The notes beneath the pieces were generated by a model, which searched no databases, was not told where the DNA came from, and saw only the letters and a program-made list of their open reading frames with translations. A stretch of 26,441 bases of DNA, taken from contig JBGAWJ010000009.1 of assembly GCA_044227605.1 (NCBI GenBank), positions 1 through 26,441 on the forward strand, read 5' to 3'. The translations under genes and the position numbers were made by a program. This stretch comes from JAEUKQ01 sp044227605. Its GTDB lineage: Bacteria > Pseudomonadota > Alphaproteobacteria > JAEUKQ01. Every line of letters begins with the position of its first letter. The first letter of the stretch is position 1. Positions 1 to 7,488 of the stretch are shown piece by piece.

Positions 1-2
1 CG

Positions 3-632
3 GGCTATGCCAACAACCAAACGGCTGCCCAACAATTTTCCGCTAAAACCGGTATATCGGCATATCCCTTTAACGTAGCCAATTACGGGGAATGCGAAAA
101 AGCAGTGGCCAAAATTAGCAAAGATTTGGGCCCGATTGATATTTTGGTAAATAACGCTGGCATTACCCGTGATGCCCCGTTGCATCGCCTGACCCCCCAG
201 CAATGGCAGGAGGTTATTGATACCAATTTAACATCCTGTTTCAATATGTGCCGGGTACTGATTGATAGCATGCGCGAACGCAATTTTGGCCGCATTGTCA
301 ATATTGGTTCCATCAACGGCCAGGCCGGGCAATATGGCCAAGTGAACTATGCCGCTGCCAAATCGGGCATTCATGGCTTTACCAAGGCACTGGCCCAGGA
401 AGGGGCGACTAAGGGAATTACTGTCAATGCCATCGCCCCCGGTTATATTGATACCGAGATGGTGCGGGCCGTGCCCCCCAATATTTTAGAAAAAATTGTC
501 GCGAAAATTCCGGTGGGGCGGTTGGGGCAAGCGGCCGAAATTGCCCGGGGTGTAGTGTTTTTGGTATCGGATGAAGCCGGGTTCATCACTGGCTCAACTT
601 TATCTATCAATGGCGGCCAGCATATGTACTAA
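3..632 (+). CDS. phaB: Acetoacetyl-CoA reductase (3' part; start lies before the window)
   Basis: Short-chain dehydrogenase that reduces acetoacetyl-CoA to (R)-3-hydroxybutyryl-CoA with NADPH in the cytoplasm, the second step of polyhydroxybutyrate synthesis. The reading frame is open to the first base, so the N-terminal nucleotide-binding glycine motif is missing from view; an internal GTG at 105 is not the start. Visible SDR landmarks are LVNNAGITRD, the catalytic serine in NIGSINGQ, and the catalytic YxxxK pair (Tyr codon 348-350, Lys codon 360-362) in NYAAAKSGIHGF. The stretch INGQ-GQ-GQ-NY followed by GIHGFT, and the end SINGGQHMY, are close to what I recall of PhaB rather than FabG. FabG is the alternative call. 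No phaA or phaC is in view; they could lie upstream. Confidence 0.88.
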   Translation, partial: GYANNQTAAQQFSAKTGISAYPFNVANYGECEKAVAKISKDLGPIDILVNNAGITRDAPLHRLTPQQWQEVIDTNLTSCFNMCRVLIDSMRERNFGRIVNIGSINGQAGQYGQVNYAAAKSGIHGFTKALAQEGATKGITVNAIAPGYIDTEMVRAVPPNILEKIVAKIPVGRLGQAAEIARGVVFLVSDEAGFITGSTLSINGGQHMY

Positions 633-667
633 TAGAGTGAGCATAAAGATTTTCTAGTTATTCTCTT

Positions 668-673
668 TATAAT
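668..673 (+). promoter_or_regulatory. Possible -10 element (TATAAT) upstream of the exported protein
   Basis: A perfect TATAAT lies about 65 bases before the ATG at 738, in the 105-base gap after phaB. No convincing -35 sits 16-18 bases upstream, so this is only a candidate for an independent promoter. Confidence 0.3.
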
Positions 674-737
674 ATTTATGTTACGGAAGTGACGTGAATA
701 AAACAATCTGGCACAGAAATAGGAACGATAAAGAAAA

Positions 738-2102
738 ATGAAATGTTACTTACTGCACGTTGTCTCCGCTTTAGGAATGGCCGGTTGGTTAATGGGACCT
801 GTGTTGGCGCAGCAACCGATATCTCATGATATTGTGGATTTGGATGATCGAGCGGTCTATTACACCGATTGCAATATCCTTTCCAGCCCCAATCATCAAC
901 ATGTTTGGCTGGCTTGCGATGCCAGTGTCGAAGGAACCTATAGTCTGAATACCTATTTTCTGTTTCCTATATCGGCAGACGGTTATGTAGGGGCAAAGGT
1001 AAAGATTAATCTGGCATCCCGCGACTGGGGGCTTAGCCCGGAAGATCGATTGATTGGTTTATCAGATAATAATCAGTTGGTTCTACTGAACCTGAAAACG
1101 TCCGAGATGGTATTATTACCGACTGTTTTTGTGCATAAAGGCGATAGGTCAACGGATGCCGATGCGAAGCGCCAACCCATATCAAACATGGATGCCACTT
1201 TTGCCCAAAATCCAAGTGAGTTTACAATCTTAAAATCAACCATCTTAAATCAAAACACGCAGCTTTTATTAGTTAAAAAGAATTATGTCATGCACGATCC
1301 AGAAGCTACGGACAGGTTTTGGCTACTGCGGTTGCAAAATAATGGCCAACAATGGATGGCAGAGGACATTACGTTGTCAGCTACAGCCAATAAAGAGGCC
1401 TATGATAAATCAGATGAATCAAGACAAAATTTGATCGTGAATAGCCAAGGTTTCGCCATGCTGTATGATGCATCCGTGGAATCTACAACCCAATCGTTTT
1501 ATTGTTTTAAGGCTAATGATAAAACAATTACTAGTCAGATTTATCAGAAAAATTTGACCAGCCCCGATCTTGCAGCCTTGTCAAACGGAAACTTTATCCT
1601 ATCCACTTATAAGAACCTAAATGTCGATCCAACCGCTGAATATTCTTATCAAGCCTACCGAACTACGTTAACCAGTGACTGCAAACTTGTTGAAACGGCT
1701 GCTTGGGGTATAAAGCCTGATAATACGGTAGAAGCCATAAATGTTTCACCGCAAGGGGATATTTTTTTGGTTTATACCGATTATAAAGACTGGGAAGAAG
1801 CGGAAGATGATAGTGTTACGCCGCGTGCTTTATATCTGGCTAAATTCAGCCAGGATAACAAGCTAGTTTGGACAAGGGAATTAGTGGGTGAAAACGATCC
1901 TTGGCATCCCTATTTGACCATGGCGTTGCCCATGCATGCGGATGAGGCGGTAAAATACAACATGCAAATTAATTTCTCAGGCGACGGCAAACAGGTGCTG
2001 GTGATGGTTTATAACAGCTTCCAGAGTGAGATAGCTGAGGAGATGCTGGCGAAAGACCCCAAGAACTTATTGCCGCGAATTTACCAGTTGCCAATTAACT
2101 AG
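738..2102 (+). CDS. Exported protein of unknown function, possible beta-propeller
   Basis: I do not recognise this 454-residue protein. It begins with a Sec-type signal peptide: a hydrophobic stretch over residues 4-20 and a likely cleavage site after VLA at residue 24, so it should be periplasmic or secreted. The mature part has no further membrane segment. It is rich in short beta-strand-like repeats with turns such as SADG, SDNN, SGDGK and SPQGD, and lines such as GDIFLVYTDY and GNFILSTYK. This pattern suits a WD40-like or PD40-like propeller, but I see no canonical repeat motif. A purine-rich AGGAACGATAAAGAAAA precedes the ATG. It is a single gene between phaB and the convergent cfa relic. 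Propeller fold is inference only. Confidence 0.75.
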   Translation: MKCYLLHVVSALGMAGWLMGPVLAQQPISHDIVDLDDRAVYYTDCNILSSPNHQHVWLACDASVEGTYSLNTYFLFPISADGYVGAKVKINLASRDWGLSPEDRLIGLSDNNQLVLLNLKTSEMVLLPTVFVHKGDRSTDADAKRQPISNMDATFAQNPSEFTILKSTILNQNTQLLLVKKNYVMHDPEATDRFWLLRLQNNGQQWMAEDITLSATANKEAYDKSDESRQNLIVNSQGFAMLYDASVESTTQSFYCFKANDKTITSQIYQKNLTSPDLAALSNGNFILSTYKNLNVDPTAEYSYQAYRTTLTSDCKLVETAAWGIKPDNTVEAINVSPQGDIFLVYTDYKDWEEAEDDSVTPRALYLAKFSQDNKLVWTRELVGENDPWHPYLTMALPMHADEAVKYNMQINFSGDGKQVLVMVYNSFQSEIAEEMLAKDPKNLLPRIYQLPIN

Positions 2103-2148
2103 AACCGAGAAAAATAAAAAGGCATCGGTATAATAGGCAAGTAATCTG

Positions 2149-3363
2149 CTAAGAAGTTTGCAACCTTCTTTCCTCCTCGACCATATAATCGCGGGTGAGG
2201 GGGATGGTATCCACCTCACGGCTGAGCTGGATTTGAAAAACCATTCGGCCCAGGGTGCGGAAGGAATATTCGGCACCGCATAAATACAATTCCCACATCC
2301 GGCAAAAACGGTCCCCATAAAGTTCCACCATGCGCGGGCGGGCGGCTTGGAACCGTTCCCGCCAAGCCTTGAGGGTATAGGCGTAATGCAACCTTAAAAT
2401 TTCTACATCATTCACCCACAAACCCGCTTGCTCAACCGCTGGCATTACCTCGGATAATGCAGGAACATAGCCACCCGGAAAAATATATTTTTTGATCCAA
2501 GCATCGGTTGCCCCCGGTCCGTCGATGCGGCCAATTGAGTGGATCAGGGCCACGCCATCCGGTTTCAGTAAGTTTTTCACTTGCCGAAAAAACTGGTTGT
2601 AATGGTGTGCTCCCACATGTTCAAACATGCCCACTGAAACAATCCGGTCCTAAAGGCCTTTTTCCTGGAGGTAATAGCGCAATTGAAATTGCACCTGGTT
2701 TTCAAGCCCTGCTGCGCGCGCACGCTGTTGGGCGACTGCATATTGCTGTTCCGATAAGGTTAAACCGGTGACTTTTACATCAAAGGTTTTTGCTAAATAA
2801 ATGGCTAACCCGCCCCAGCCGCTGCCAATATCTAAGACATGTTGGCCTGGTTTTAACAACAATTTAGCGGCAATATGGTGTTTTTTATCCAGTTGCGCTT
2901 GCTCTAAGCTATTACCTGGGTCTAGAAAATAAGCGCAGGAATATTGTTTGTCAGGGTCAAGAAACTGTTCATAAAGCTGGCCGGATAAATCATAATGATG
3001 GGCCACGTTGGCTTTGGAACGACCTGAGGGAATGGCGCCAAACATCCATACCAGCCAGTTAAAGCTGCGTTTTACAAAATGTTGCCAGGGTTTTTGCCAG
3101 CTATCTCGCCCATTCAAGCTAAAAAAATAGATCAAATCCTCAAGCGTCCCTTCTTCAATTGTCAGGGTGCCATCCATATAGGCTTCGCCCAGATAAAGGC
3201 TGGGATTGATCATGGCTTTATAATGCAACGCCCGGCGGTGCAGGCGGATGGCCGAGCGTGGTTGGGCATTTGCCGCACCGAACACATGTTTCTTGCCGGT
3301 GGCATCCGTGACTGTCAAATGACCGTGGCGGGTAAAATGCTTTAATCCAATTGCCCAAAGCAT
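2149..3363 (-). pseudogene. cfa: Cyclopropane-fatty-acyl-phospholipid synthase interrupted by an in-frame amber stop
   Basis: CFA synthases transfer a methylene group from S-adenosylmethionine to cis double bonds of membrane phospholipids. The minus-strand frame from ATG 3363 (RBS GAGG) runs 237 codons, hits TAG at 2650-2652, then continues in the same frame as DRIVS-VGMFEHVG to 2149. The total is about 404 codons, normal for the family. Before the stop are the conserved YSCAYF with Cys143 and the SAM-binding VLDIGSGWGG (176-185). After it are FEHVGAHHYNQFF and the C-terminal catalytic half. The TAG stands where family members usually have an aromatic residue in GxFDRIVSVG. Just upstream, the usual L-x-DYR reads LRYYL. 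Three unusual codons in about eleven suggest real decay rather than one sequencing error. The 237-residue product would lack half the catalytic domain. Readthrough or a sequencing error remain possible. Confidence 0.82.
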
Positions 3364-3503
3364 AGAAACCTCGCAAAACCGAAGGACATAACAAATAAAT
3401 TACTGATGGATAACATGCTACAGTATAGGAGGAAGAAAATCCGAAAGCAAAATAAATCGGGGCAATAAGCGTTCTTGATCGAACGAGGCGAACAGTCAAT
3501 TTT

Positions 3504-3545
3504 TTTGTTCTTTTGTGGTATCTAGGAACAGCTATTAAGAACAAA
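3504..3545. repeat. Inverted repeat, 9-bp arms, upstream of the small orphan gene
   Basis: TTTGTTCTT at 3504-3512 is matched by its exact reverse complement AAGAACAAA at 3537-3545, with 24 bases between. It lies in the region between the cfa relic and the gene starting near 3619. It could be an operator half-site pair or a chance AT-rich match; function is unknown. Confidence 0.3.
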
Positions 3546-3618
3546 TAAAGAATATTGCTTGCACAAAAAAAGAATATTGGTTATGGTATTCGCTGTAAAC
3601 AACAGACAGGAGGAAAAA

Positions 3619-3990
3619 TTGACTTTATTAATGGATACAAACCAAGCCTTTCATAACGAGGCATCAGGTTATAGTTGGCAACGGCAACCGGTTGAAACTA
3701 GTCTTGGTCAATTGATGTTGCTGTTTCGCCCCCTTGCCCAGGAAATTACCCTGAAACAACATTGGGGGCATTTGGACCGTCATCAGGTTTATGAAGCGGC
3801 CTTTAGTTGTACGGAATATTTTGACCAATTGAAAAAAGCTGGCGTTACCAAGATTAAAATCGACGCCGCTGAATATGAAAGGGTTGTCCATAAAACCCAT
3901 CTTGACCAGAGGGTTGAGCGGTTTTTATCCCTACTACACAATCTTTGTTTGGATTTGCCTGTTAACCGGCCAATGATTTATAACCATTAA
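3619..3990 (+). CDS. Small cytoplasmic protein of unknown function
   Basis: I do not recognise this protein (123 residues from the start chosen). I chose TTG at 3619 because a perfect AGGAGG (3608-3613) lies 5 bases upstream of it. The in-frame ATG at 3631 would be 17 bases from that Shine-Dalgarno, and an upstream TTG at 3559 has none. The product has no signal peptide or membrane segment. It has mixed charge and looks helical, with a segment around EYFDQLKKAGVTKIKIDAAEYERVV and a helix near VERFLSLLHNL. It stands alone on the plus strand between minus-strand genes and is followed by a good intrinsic terminator, which supports a real transcription unit. A lineage-specific gene is likely. Confidence 0.6.
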   Translation: MTLLMDTNQAFHNEASGYSWQRQPVETSLGQLMLLFRPLAQEITLKQHWGHLDRHQVYEAAFSCTEYFDQLKKAGVTKIKIDAAEYERVVHKTHLDQRVERFLSLLHNLCLDLPVNRPMIYNH

Positions 3991-4019
3991 TTATTTTGAT
4001 TTCTTTATCCTTGCTTACA

Positions 4020-4064
4020 AGGCGGTGGGTGACAGCTTGCTTGGCGATTGCCCATCGCCTTTTT
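4020..4064 (+). terminator. Intrinsic terminator after the small orphan gene
   Basis: AGGCGGTGGG (4020-4029) pairs with CCCATCGCCT (4051-4060), a 10-bp GC-rich stem with one G-U pair, followed directly by TTTT. The loop is about 21 bases. It begins 30 bases after the stop codon at 3990. Confidence 0.75.
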
Positions 4065-4077
4065 CTTGAAATAAATT

Positions 4078-4557
4078 TTAGATAGGAAAGAGGTTAATGC
4101 TGGATTTTAGCGATTGGTATTGTTGAAAAGACTTGCCTGAAGGATTAGGCAATCCCTCTTTTTGGCGTTCCGCATACAAAAAAGATGGGTCATATGATAA
4201 TTTTTGAGTTGTGGGAGCGGTTGCATCCAGTACCCGCCAGATCGGGGTGATTTGCTCCATAGGTATTCCCGCCATGAAAGATTCATAGGCTGCCTCAGCC
4301 ACTATACGCAAATGGAAACCGGTGGTGATGGGGCAGGTGACTTCGGCCTGATATTGCTGCGCCAGTTTTTTGCGTAAGGTGGGTATGTCCATGAATTGGC
4401 CTGTTGGAATCTGGCGGATAAAATCATCAATTAGGTGGGTCGAGGGTACCAACATGATTTCACCGGCCTTCATCCCGGCAATATTGATAGGGGCTGCCTT
4501 AACCTCATGTTTTTTAGGGGCATTCAATTTATCGGTCCAGCTTAATGTCGTTTTCAT
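4078..4557 (-). CDS. MGMT/alkyltransferase-like protein (putative), coupled to an AraC regulator
   Basis: A 159-residue protein starting MKTTLSWTDKLN. Two features recall a proteobacterial family often described as MGMT-like: the opening ...SW.dKL followed by a P-S-T-x-x-I-D-x-x-I-R-x-I-P-x-G helix region, and the block TCPITTG (74-80). In PIWRV (105-109) the layout matches the PCHRV active-site segment of O6-alkylguanine transferases, but the acceptor Cys is Ile and the His is Trp. It could therefore bind DNA or alkylated bases but not accept an alkyl group, as in ATL proteins. I assigned this from memory of the family, so it is tentative. The ATG at 4557 lies one base after the TGA of the upstream regulator (tga-a-atg), with GGAG 6 bases before it inside that gene. 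An in-frame ATG at 4569 would overlap the regulator. Translational coupling is likely. Confidence 0.6.
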   Translation of the reverse strand: MKTTLSWTDKLNAPKKHEVKAAPINIAGMKAGEIMLVPSTHLIDDFIRQIPTGQFMDIPTLRKKLAQQYQAEVTCPITTGFHLRIVAEAAYESFMAGIPMEQITPIWRVLDATAPTTQKLSYDPSFLYAERQKEGLPNPSGKSFQQYQSLKSSINLFPI

Positions 4558-4558
4558 T

Positions 4559-5428
4559 TCATTCTCCATTTCTATTAAGTAAGGGTAAATAAATATCCGT
4601 GATTAATTCAGAGGCGGCCACTTCACGCGGATTATTGATATATTCCTCAAATATCGGCGCATCTGCCGCCTCAAATCCTGACTGGGGCAGCCATTGGCCG
4701 TATAACCATTGATAGGCAGCCCGCATGCTGGCATAAGGCCCGCGGTAGCGTAGCACCGCATAATCGCCCCCCCGAATCTTACTATGGATCAAAGGGGGTT
4801 CGATTGGGGGGACGGTTGCGGTGATAATTCCCGCCTGCGAATGCAAATTTTGCTCGGGTGTTATGTCCGGGTCATCAAAATAAACACCGATTGAACGTTG
4901 TCCTGGAACAATCCAGTTGTTGGCACCCAACAAAACATATAACTGGTGAAAAGCTTTCCCGACATGCATGTACGAGCCATGATGATCAATCGCGATAACG
5001 GATAAGGCAGGCACCTGCCGGATGGTCACCTTGTAATCATCCCGTGCTTGGGCATTTTCCGGGGGAAACAGAAATTGTTGATGAAGGCCGTTTTTGCGGT
5101 ATTGGGCTGGAGGCAATCCGTACGCCTTTTTAAATAAACGATTAAAGGATGGTAAATTAGGGTAACCGCTTTTTGTGGCGATAGCCGCAATGGACAAATC
5201 GGTATGCGCCAAATAAGCGGCGGCGCGCTGCAGGCGAAGGCGTTTGACAGTTTCTGCAATTGTTTCCCCTGATAAGGCATGATATAACCGGTGCCAATGA
5301 TAAGGGGACATGCAAGCAATATCTGCCAATTTCAAAAGATCCAGTGGCTCATCCAGATGATCAAAGATATAGCCGGTGACCCGGTTCAACCGTTGCACAT
5401 AATCTTTAACATGAAGGGCTTGGCGCAT
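4559..5428 (-). CDS. AraC-family regulator with C-terminal GyrI-like effector domain
   Basis: A 289-residue cytoplasmic transcription factor. Residues about 10-112 form the AraC-type double helix-turn-helix: LADIACMSPYHWHRLYHALSGETI, then SIAAIATKSGYPNLPSFNRLFKKAYGLPPAQYR, the usual second-helix signature. Residues about 130-285 match the GyrI/effector-binding fold seen in Rob and SbmC-type proteins. Landmarks are the opening VTIRQVPALSVIAIDHHGSY, GVYFDDPDITP, GGDYAVLRYRGPYASM, and an end like EEYINNPREV...TDIYLPL. This layout (HTH first, ligand domain second) is that of Rob-like regulators sensing hydrophobic or cationic small molecules. The ATG at 5428 is preceded by AAGGA. The stop is one base before the next gene's ATG, so the two are co-translated. 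It probably regulates its own cluster; the ligand is unknown. Confidence 0.92.
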   Translation of the reverse strand: MRQALHVKDYVQRLNRVTGYIFDHLDEPLDLLKLADIACMSPYHWHRLYHALSGETIAETVKRLRLQRAAAYLAHTDLSIAAIATKSGYPNLPSFNRLFKKAYGLPPAQYRKNGLHQQFLFPPENAQARDDYKVTIRQVPALSVIAIDHHGSYMHVGKAFHQLYVLLGANNWIVPGQRSIGVYFDDPDITPEQNLHSQAGIITATVPPIEPPLIHSKIRGGDYAVLRYRGPYASMRAAYQWLYGQWLPQSGFEAADAPIFEEYINNPREVAASELITDIYLPLLNRNGE

Positions 5429-5504
5429 GGGTGTTTCCTTCTCTTTTATCCTGATCGGATAAAAATATCATGCTTTATGGGGATCACAACAAAACAGCTA
5501 ATGC

Positions 5505-5942
5505 TTATTTGACGCCAATGAAAATATCAATAGCGCCGGATGGTTGATATTTTTCATAATCAGCGACAAATGCCCTTTTCAATGGTTGTTGCCAAATTTC
5601 CAACCATTTTTCACCAACTTTCATAGGCCCCCCGACCACAGCAAATATTTGGCGATTTGAGGGGGGGATGATGGTTGCAACCAAACCCGCGGGTAATTTC
5701 CCAACCTTGCTGACTGCAGCGCCAATGATTAAGGAATAGGCGCATTCTTGATATTTCCCGATATTCCGAAAATGGGTGTAGACGCCGTAAACATCAGGGG
5801 AAATTTTATTTGGAATTTTTTCTAAAACCCCTTCTTGGTAAAATTTTTGCCATTGGGGTGGGATGGTTTGAAGGGCAACATCGTTGGATGTTTTCAGCTC
5901 AATACCCACAATTTGGATAGGATCTTTTTGGGTGGTTTGCAT
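5505..5942 (-). CDS. Stand-alone GyrI-like/effector-binding domain protein
   Basis: A 145-residue cytoplasmic protein made of one effector-binding domain, without a DNA-binding part. Features typical of the integron-cassette-type (Cass2-like) effector-binding family are IVGIELKTSNDVALQTIPPQWQKFYQEGV near the start, VYGVYTHF, YSLIIGAAV, the hydrophobic LPAGLVATIIPPSNRQIFAVVGGP, and the end AIDIFIGVK. Such proteins bind small, often cationic or aromatic compounds. The start ATG at 5942 has AAGGAA upstream. It lies 76 bases upstream of the AraC-GyrI gene on the same strand and is probably co-transcribed with it. Two ligand domains of the same fold next to each other suggest a common ligand, or sequestration of the regulator's ligand; that is inference. 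Confidence 0.85.
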   Translation of the reverse strand: MQTTQKDPIQIVGIELKTSNDVALQTIPPQWQKFYQEGVLEKIPNKISPDVYGVYTHFRNIGKYQECAYSLIIGAAVSKVGKLPAGLVATIIPPSNRQIFAVVGGPMKVGEKWLEIWQQPLKRAFVADYEKYQPSGAIDIFIGVK

Positions 5943-5994
5943 CTGTTTGTTCCTTTATATAGTGGATGATAAAAGAACCCTATCATAGTTGTTT

Positions 5995-6023
5995 TTGACA
6001 AATCTTGCGGTATTGCATTTTAA
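5995..6023 (+). promoter_or_regulatory. Candidate sigma-70 promoter facing the small lipoprotein gene
   Basis: TTGACA (5995-6000) is a perfect -35 and is followed, after exactly 17 bases, by TTTTAA (6018-6023), a weak -10. It lies in the 238-base gap between divergent genes and would give a leader of about 150 bases before the ATG at 6181. Confidence 0.3.
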
Positions 6024-6180
6024 CCAAGATCAGGGGCAATTTTTTGAAATGGGCGAAAATTTGCTTGATGCCAATATTAATATATATAACAGTTAGATCA
6101 ACATCTTGTCGTTTTGCCTGATGGATAAGGTAAAGTCAGATAATTGAATTTAAAAAAAATTGATACACAGGGAGAAAATC

Positions 6181-6414
6181 ATGAAAAATTTAGCCACCAT
6201 ATCTTTCGTAACGGTACTGGGCTTCCTTAGTGCTGCTTGCAGTGAAACGCCTGAGGAGAAAGCTGCACGGACAGCCCGTGAGTTTTGTATAGCGATGGGC
6301 AACCAAATGGCTTCGCCAGCGGAGAAAGCAGATAAAGAGCGTTTCCAAAGATCGATGGATGATTGCATTGCTCACACAACAAATGAGAACCTGCGCCGTT
6401 TAAAAAGCCAATAA
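6181..6414 (+). CDS. Small lipoprotein of unknown function
   Basis: A 77-residue protein. The signal peptide ends in a lipobox LSAAC with the lipidated cysteine at position 20, so it should be anchored in the cytoplasmic or outer membrane facing the periplasm. Ser at +2 favours the outer membrane by E. coli rules. The mature part is short, charged and helical. It carries only two more cysteines (Cys36 in EFCIAMG and Cys62 in DDCIAH), 26 residues apart, which could close a helical hairpin by a disulfide. The ATG at 6181 has GGGAG 6 bases before it; a TTG at 6160 has no such site. I know no family for it. Confidence 0.75.
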   Translation: MKNLATISFVTVLGFLSAACSETPEEKAARTAREFCIAMGNQMASPAEKADKERFQRSMDDCIAHTTNENLRRLKSQ

Positions 6415-6524
6415 CCACTTTACCCAAAGAGAGGCCTTTTAAAGGCGACCCATAAGCGCTTTCCCAACCGAAGTGGATAATATATATCGATGGAAAGCCG
6501 TTAATGGGTATCAGTGATAGAAAG

Positions 6525-6570
6525 AAGGGGCTGGCCTAGATATTGGGAACATTTAGTAGGTCAGCCCCTT
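6525..6570. terminator. Bidirectional intrinsic terminator between convergent genes
   Basis: AAGGGGCTGGCCT (6525-6537) pairs with AGGTCAGCCCCTT (6558-6570), a 13-bp stem with one G-U pair and a 20-base loop. T-rich sequence follows on both strands, more clearly on the minus strand. It separates the lipoprotein gene from the minus-strand gene ending at 6604. Confidence 0.65.
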
Positions 6571-6603
6571 ATTTAAAATCTAAAAGCAATTGGCAATCTT
6601 TGC

Positions 6604-7488
6604 TTAAGAGGGCTGTAACACCGCTTGTTGGTGGAGGGCAGCCAGGATTTTTGGAAGCTCACCCTTAGGAATTGCCAAAAAATCCAGATTTTCATCAATT
6701 AAAACCGCTTGGCGGTTATCAGCGCGGACAGCAGCCAAGCCAATTAGCTGATTGGGTTGAAAAAGAAAGGGCTGAAAAAGGTAACCAATCTGTTGATATT
6801 CATAGGAAGTCTGGGGCTTATCTATTAAAGAAAAATGACGCGGTTTTCGGAGTTGTCTAGTCGAGCTGCCAGACAGTCTTTTCCCTGGTTTTTGGTCCTT
6901 TAGGATTACCGGCTCCACTCGCACTAGTCTTATCTTTGGTTTACCCTGAAGGACGAAAGCTTGTGTTTGGCGGTTTTTTACTACTCGGCCTATTTGGCGA
7001 ACTAAGGGCACGATAAGCACGACAAATACCAACTGCAGCAGGCCGAAAGTAATCAACCGGTTGGTCAAGCTCTCAATCCCTAAATCGGTTGATAGGATGT
7101 TGGGATTTTCCGTTGATTGCAACACATCTGTTTCATAATCACCCGAATGAAAATCAATAAATACGTAAGCAATCTCAGCATTGCGACCGTCAATAGCGGT
7201 TAAGTGAGCATCGCAAGCCATAAAAATAAACTTACTTTCACAAGAGCCTTTGGTAATGCTGCCCAACCGGTCAATTGTCCAATTGTCCCCAGTGCGCCAA
7301 TCATCCCAAAGATTTGGTCCCAGCAACCAGCCGATGGCGCCCATCAACGATAAACATATGAAGATAACCACGATAGGGGCAATTAAAAATTTAAGGCTGC
7401 TTCGCTTGAATGAATAAGGCGAGAGAATTTTTTGAATCTTGGCCTCAGAAGACATCGCTGATTTCGTAGAAAATTCAGCAGGGGGCAT
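6604..7488 (-). CDS. Two-TM membrane protein of unknown function
   Basis: A 294-residue protein I do not recognise. Hydrophobic segments lie at about 33-56 (FLIAPIVVIFICLSLMGAIGWLL) and 145-163 (LITFGLLQLVFVVLIVPLV). Between them is a loop of about 90 residues with two cysteines (83 and 92) that could form a disulfide. Positive residues cluster just before TM1 and just after TM2 (RQIGRVVKNR), so both ends should be cytoplasmic and the loop periplasmic. The C-terminal 130 residues are soluble, with beta-strand-like lines such as KIRLVRVEPVIL and DNRQAVLIDENLDFLAIP. ATG 7488 is preceded by GAAAGG; an in-frame ATG 12 codons later is also possible. It appears to have its own promoter. Confidence 0.72.
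   Translation of the reverse strand: MPPAEFSTKSAMSSEAKIQKILSPYSFKRSSLKFLIAPIVVIFICLSLMGAIGWLLGPNLWDDWRTGDNWTIDRLGSITKGSCESKFIFMACDAHLTAIDGRNAEIAYVFIDFHSGDYETDVLQSTENPNILSTDLGIESLTNRLITFGLLQLVFVVLIVPLVRQIGRVVKNRQTQAFVLQGKPKIRLVRVEPVILKDQKPGKRLSGSSTRQLRKPRHFSLIDKPQTSYEYQQIGYLFQPFLFQPNQLIGLAAVRADNRQAVLIDENLDFLAIPKGELPKILAALHQQAVLQPS

Noticed and set aside
2149..3363. Two separate genes, or a frameshift, in cfa
   Set aside because: The bases after the TAG continue the family sequence (DRIVSVGMFEHVG) in the same frame without a gap. It is one gene with a nonsense codon, not a frameshift or a two-subunit enzyme.
3079..3544. Plus- and minus-strand frames over the 5' end of the cfa relic
   Set aside because: The relic's own frame is clearly the coding one (CFA synthase homology). 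The others are shadows and the minus-strand one runs past the real start into the inverted-repeat region.
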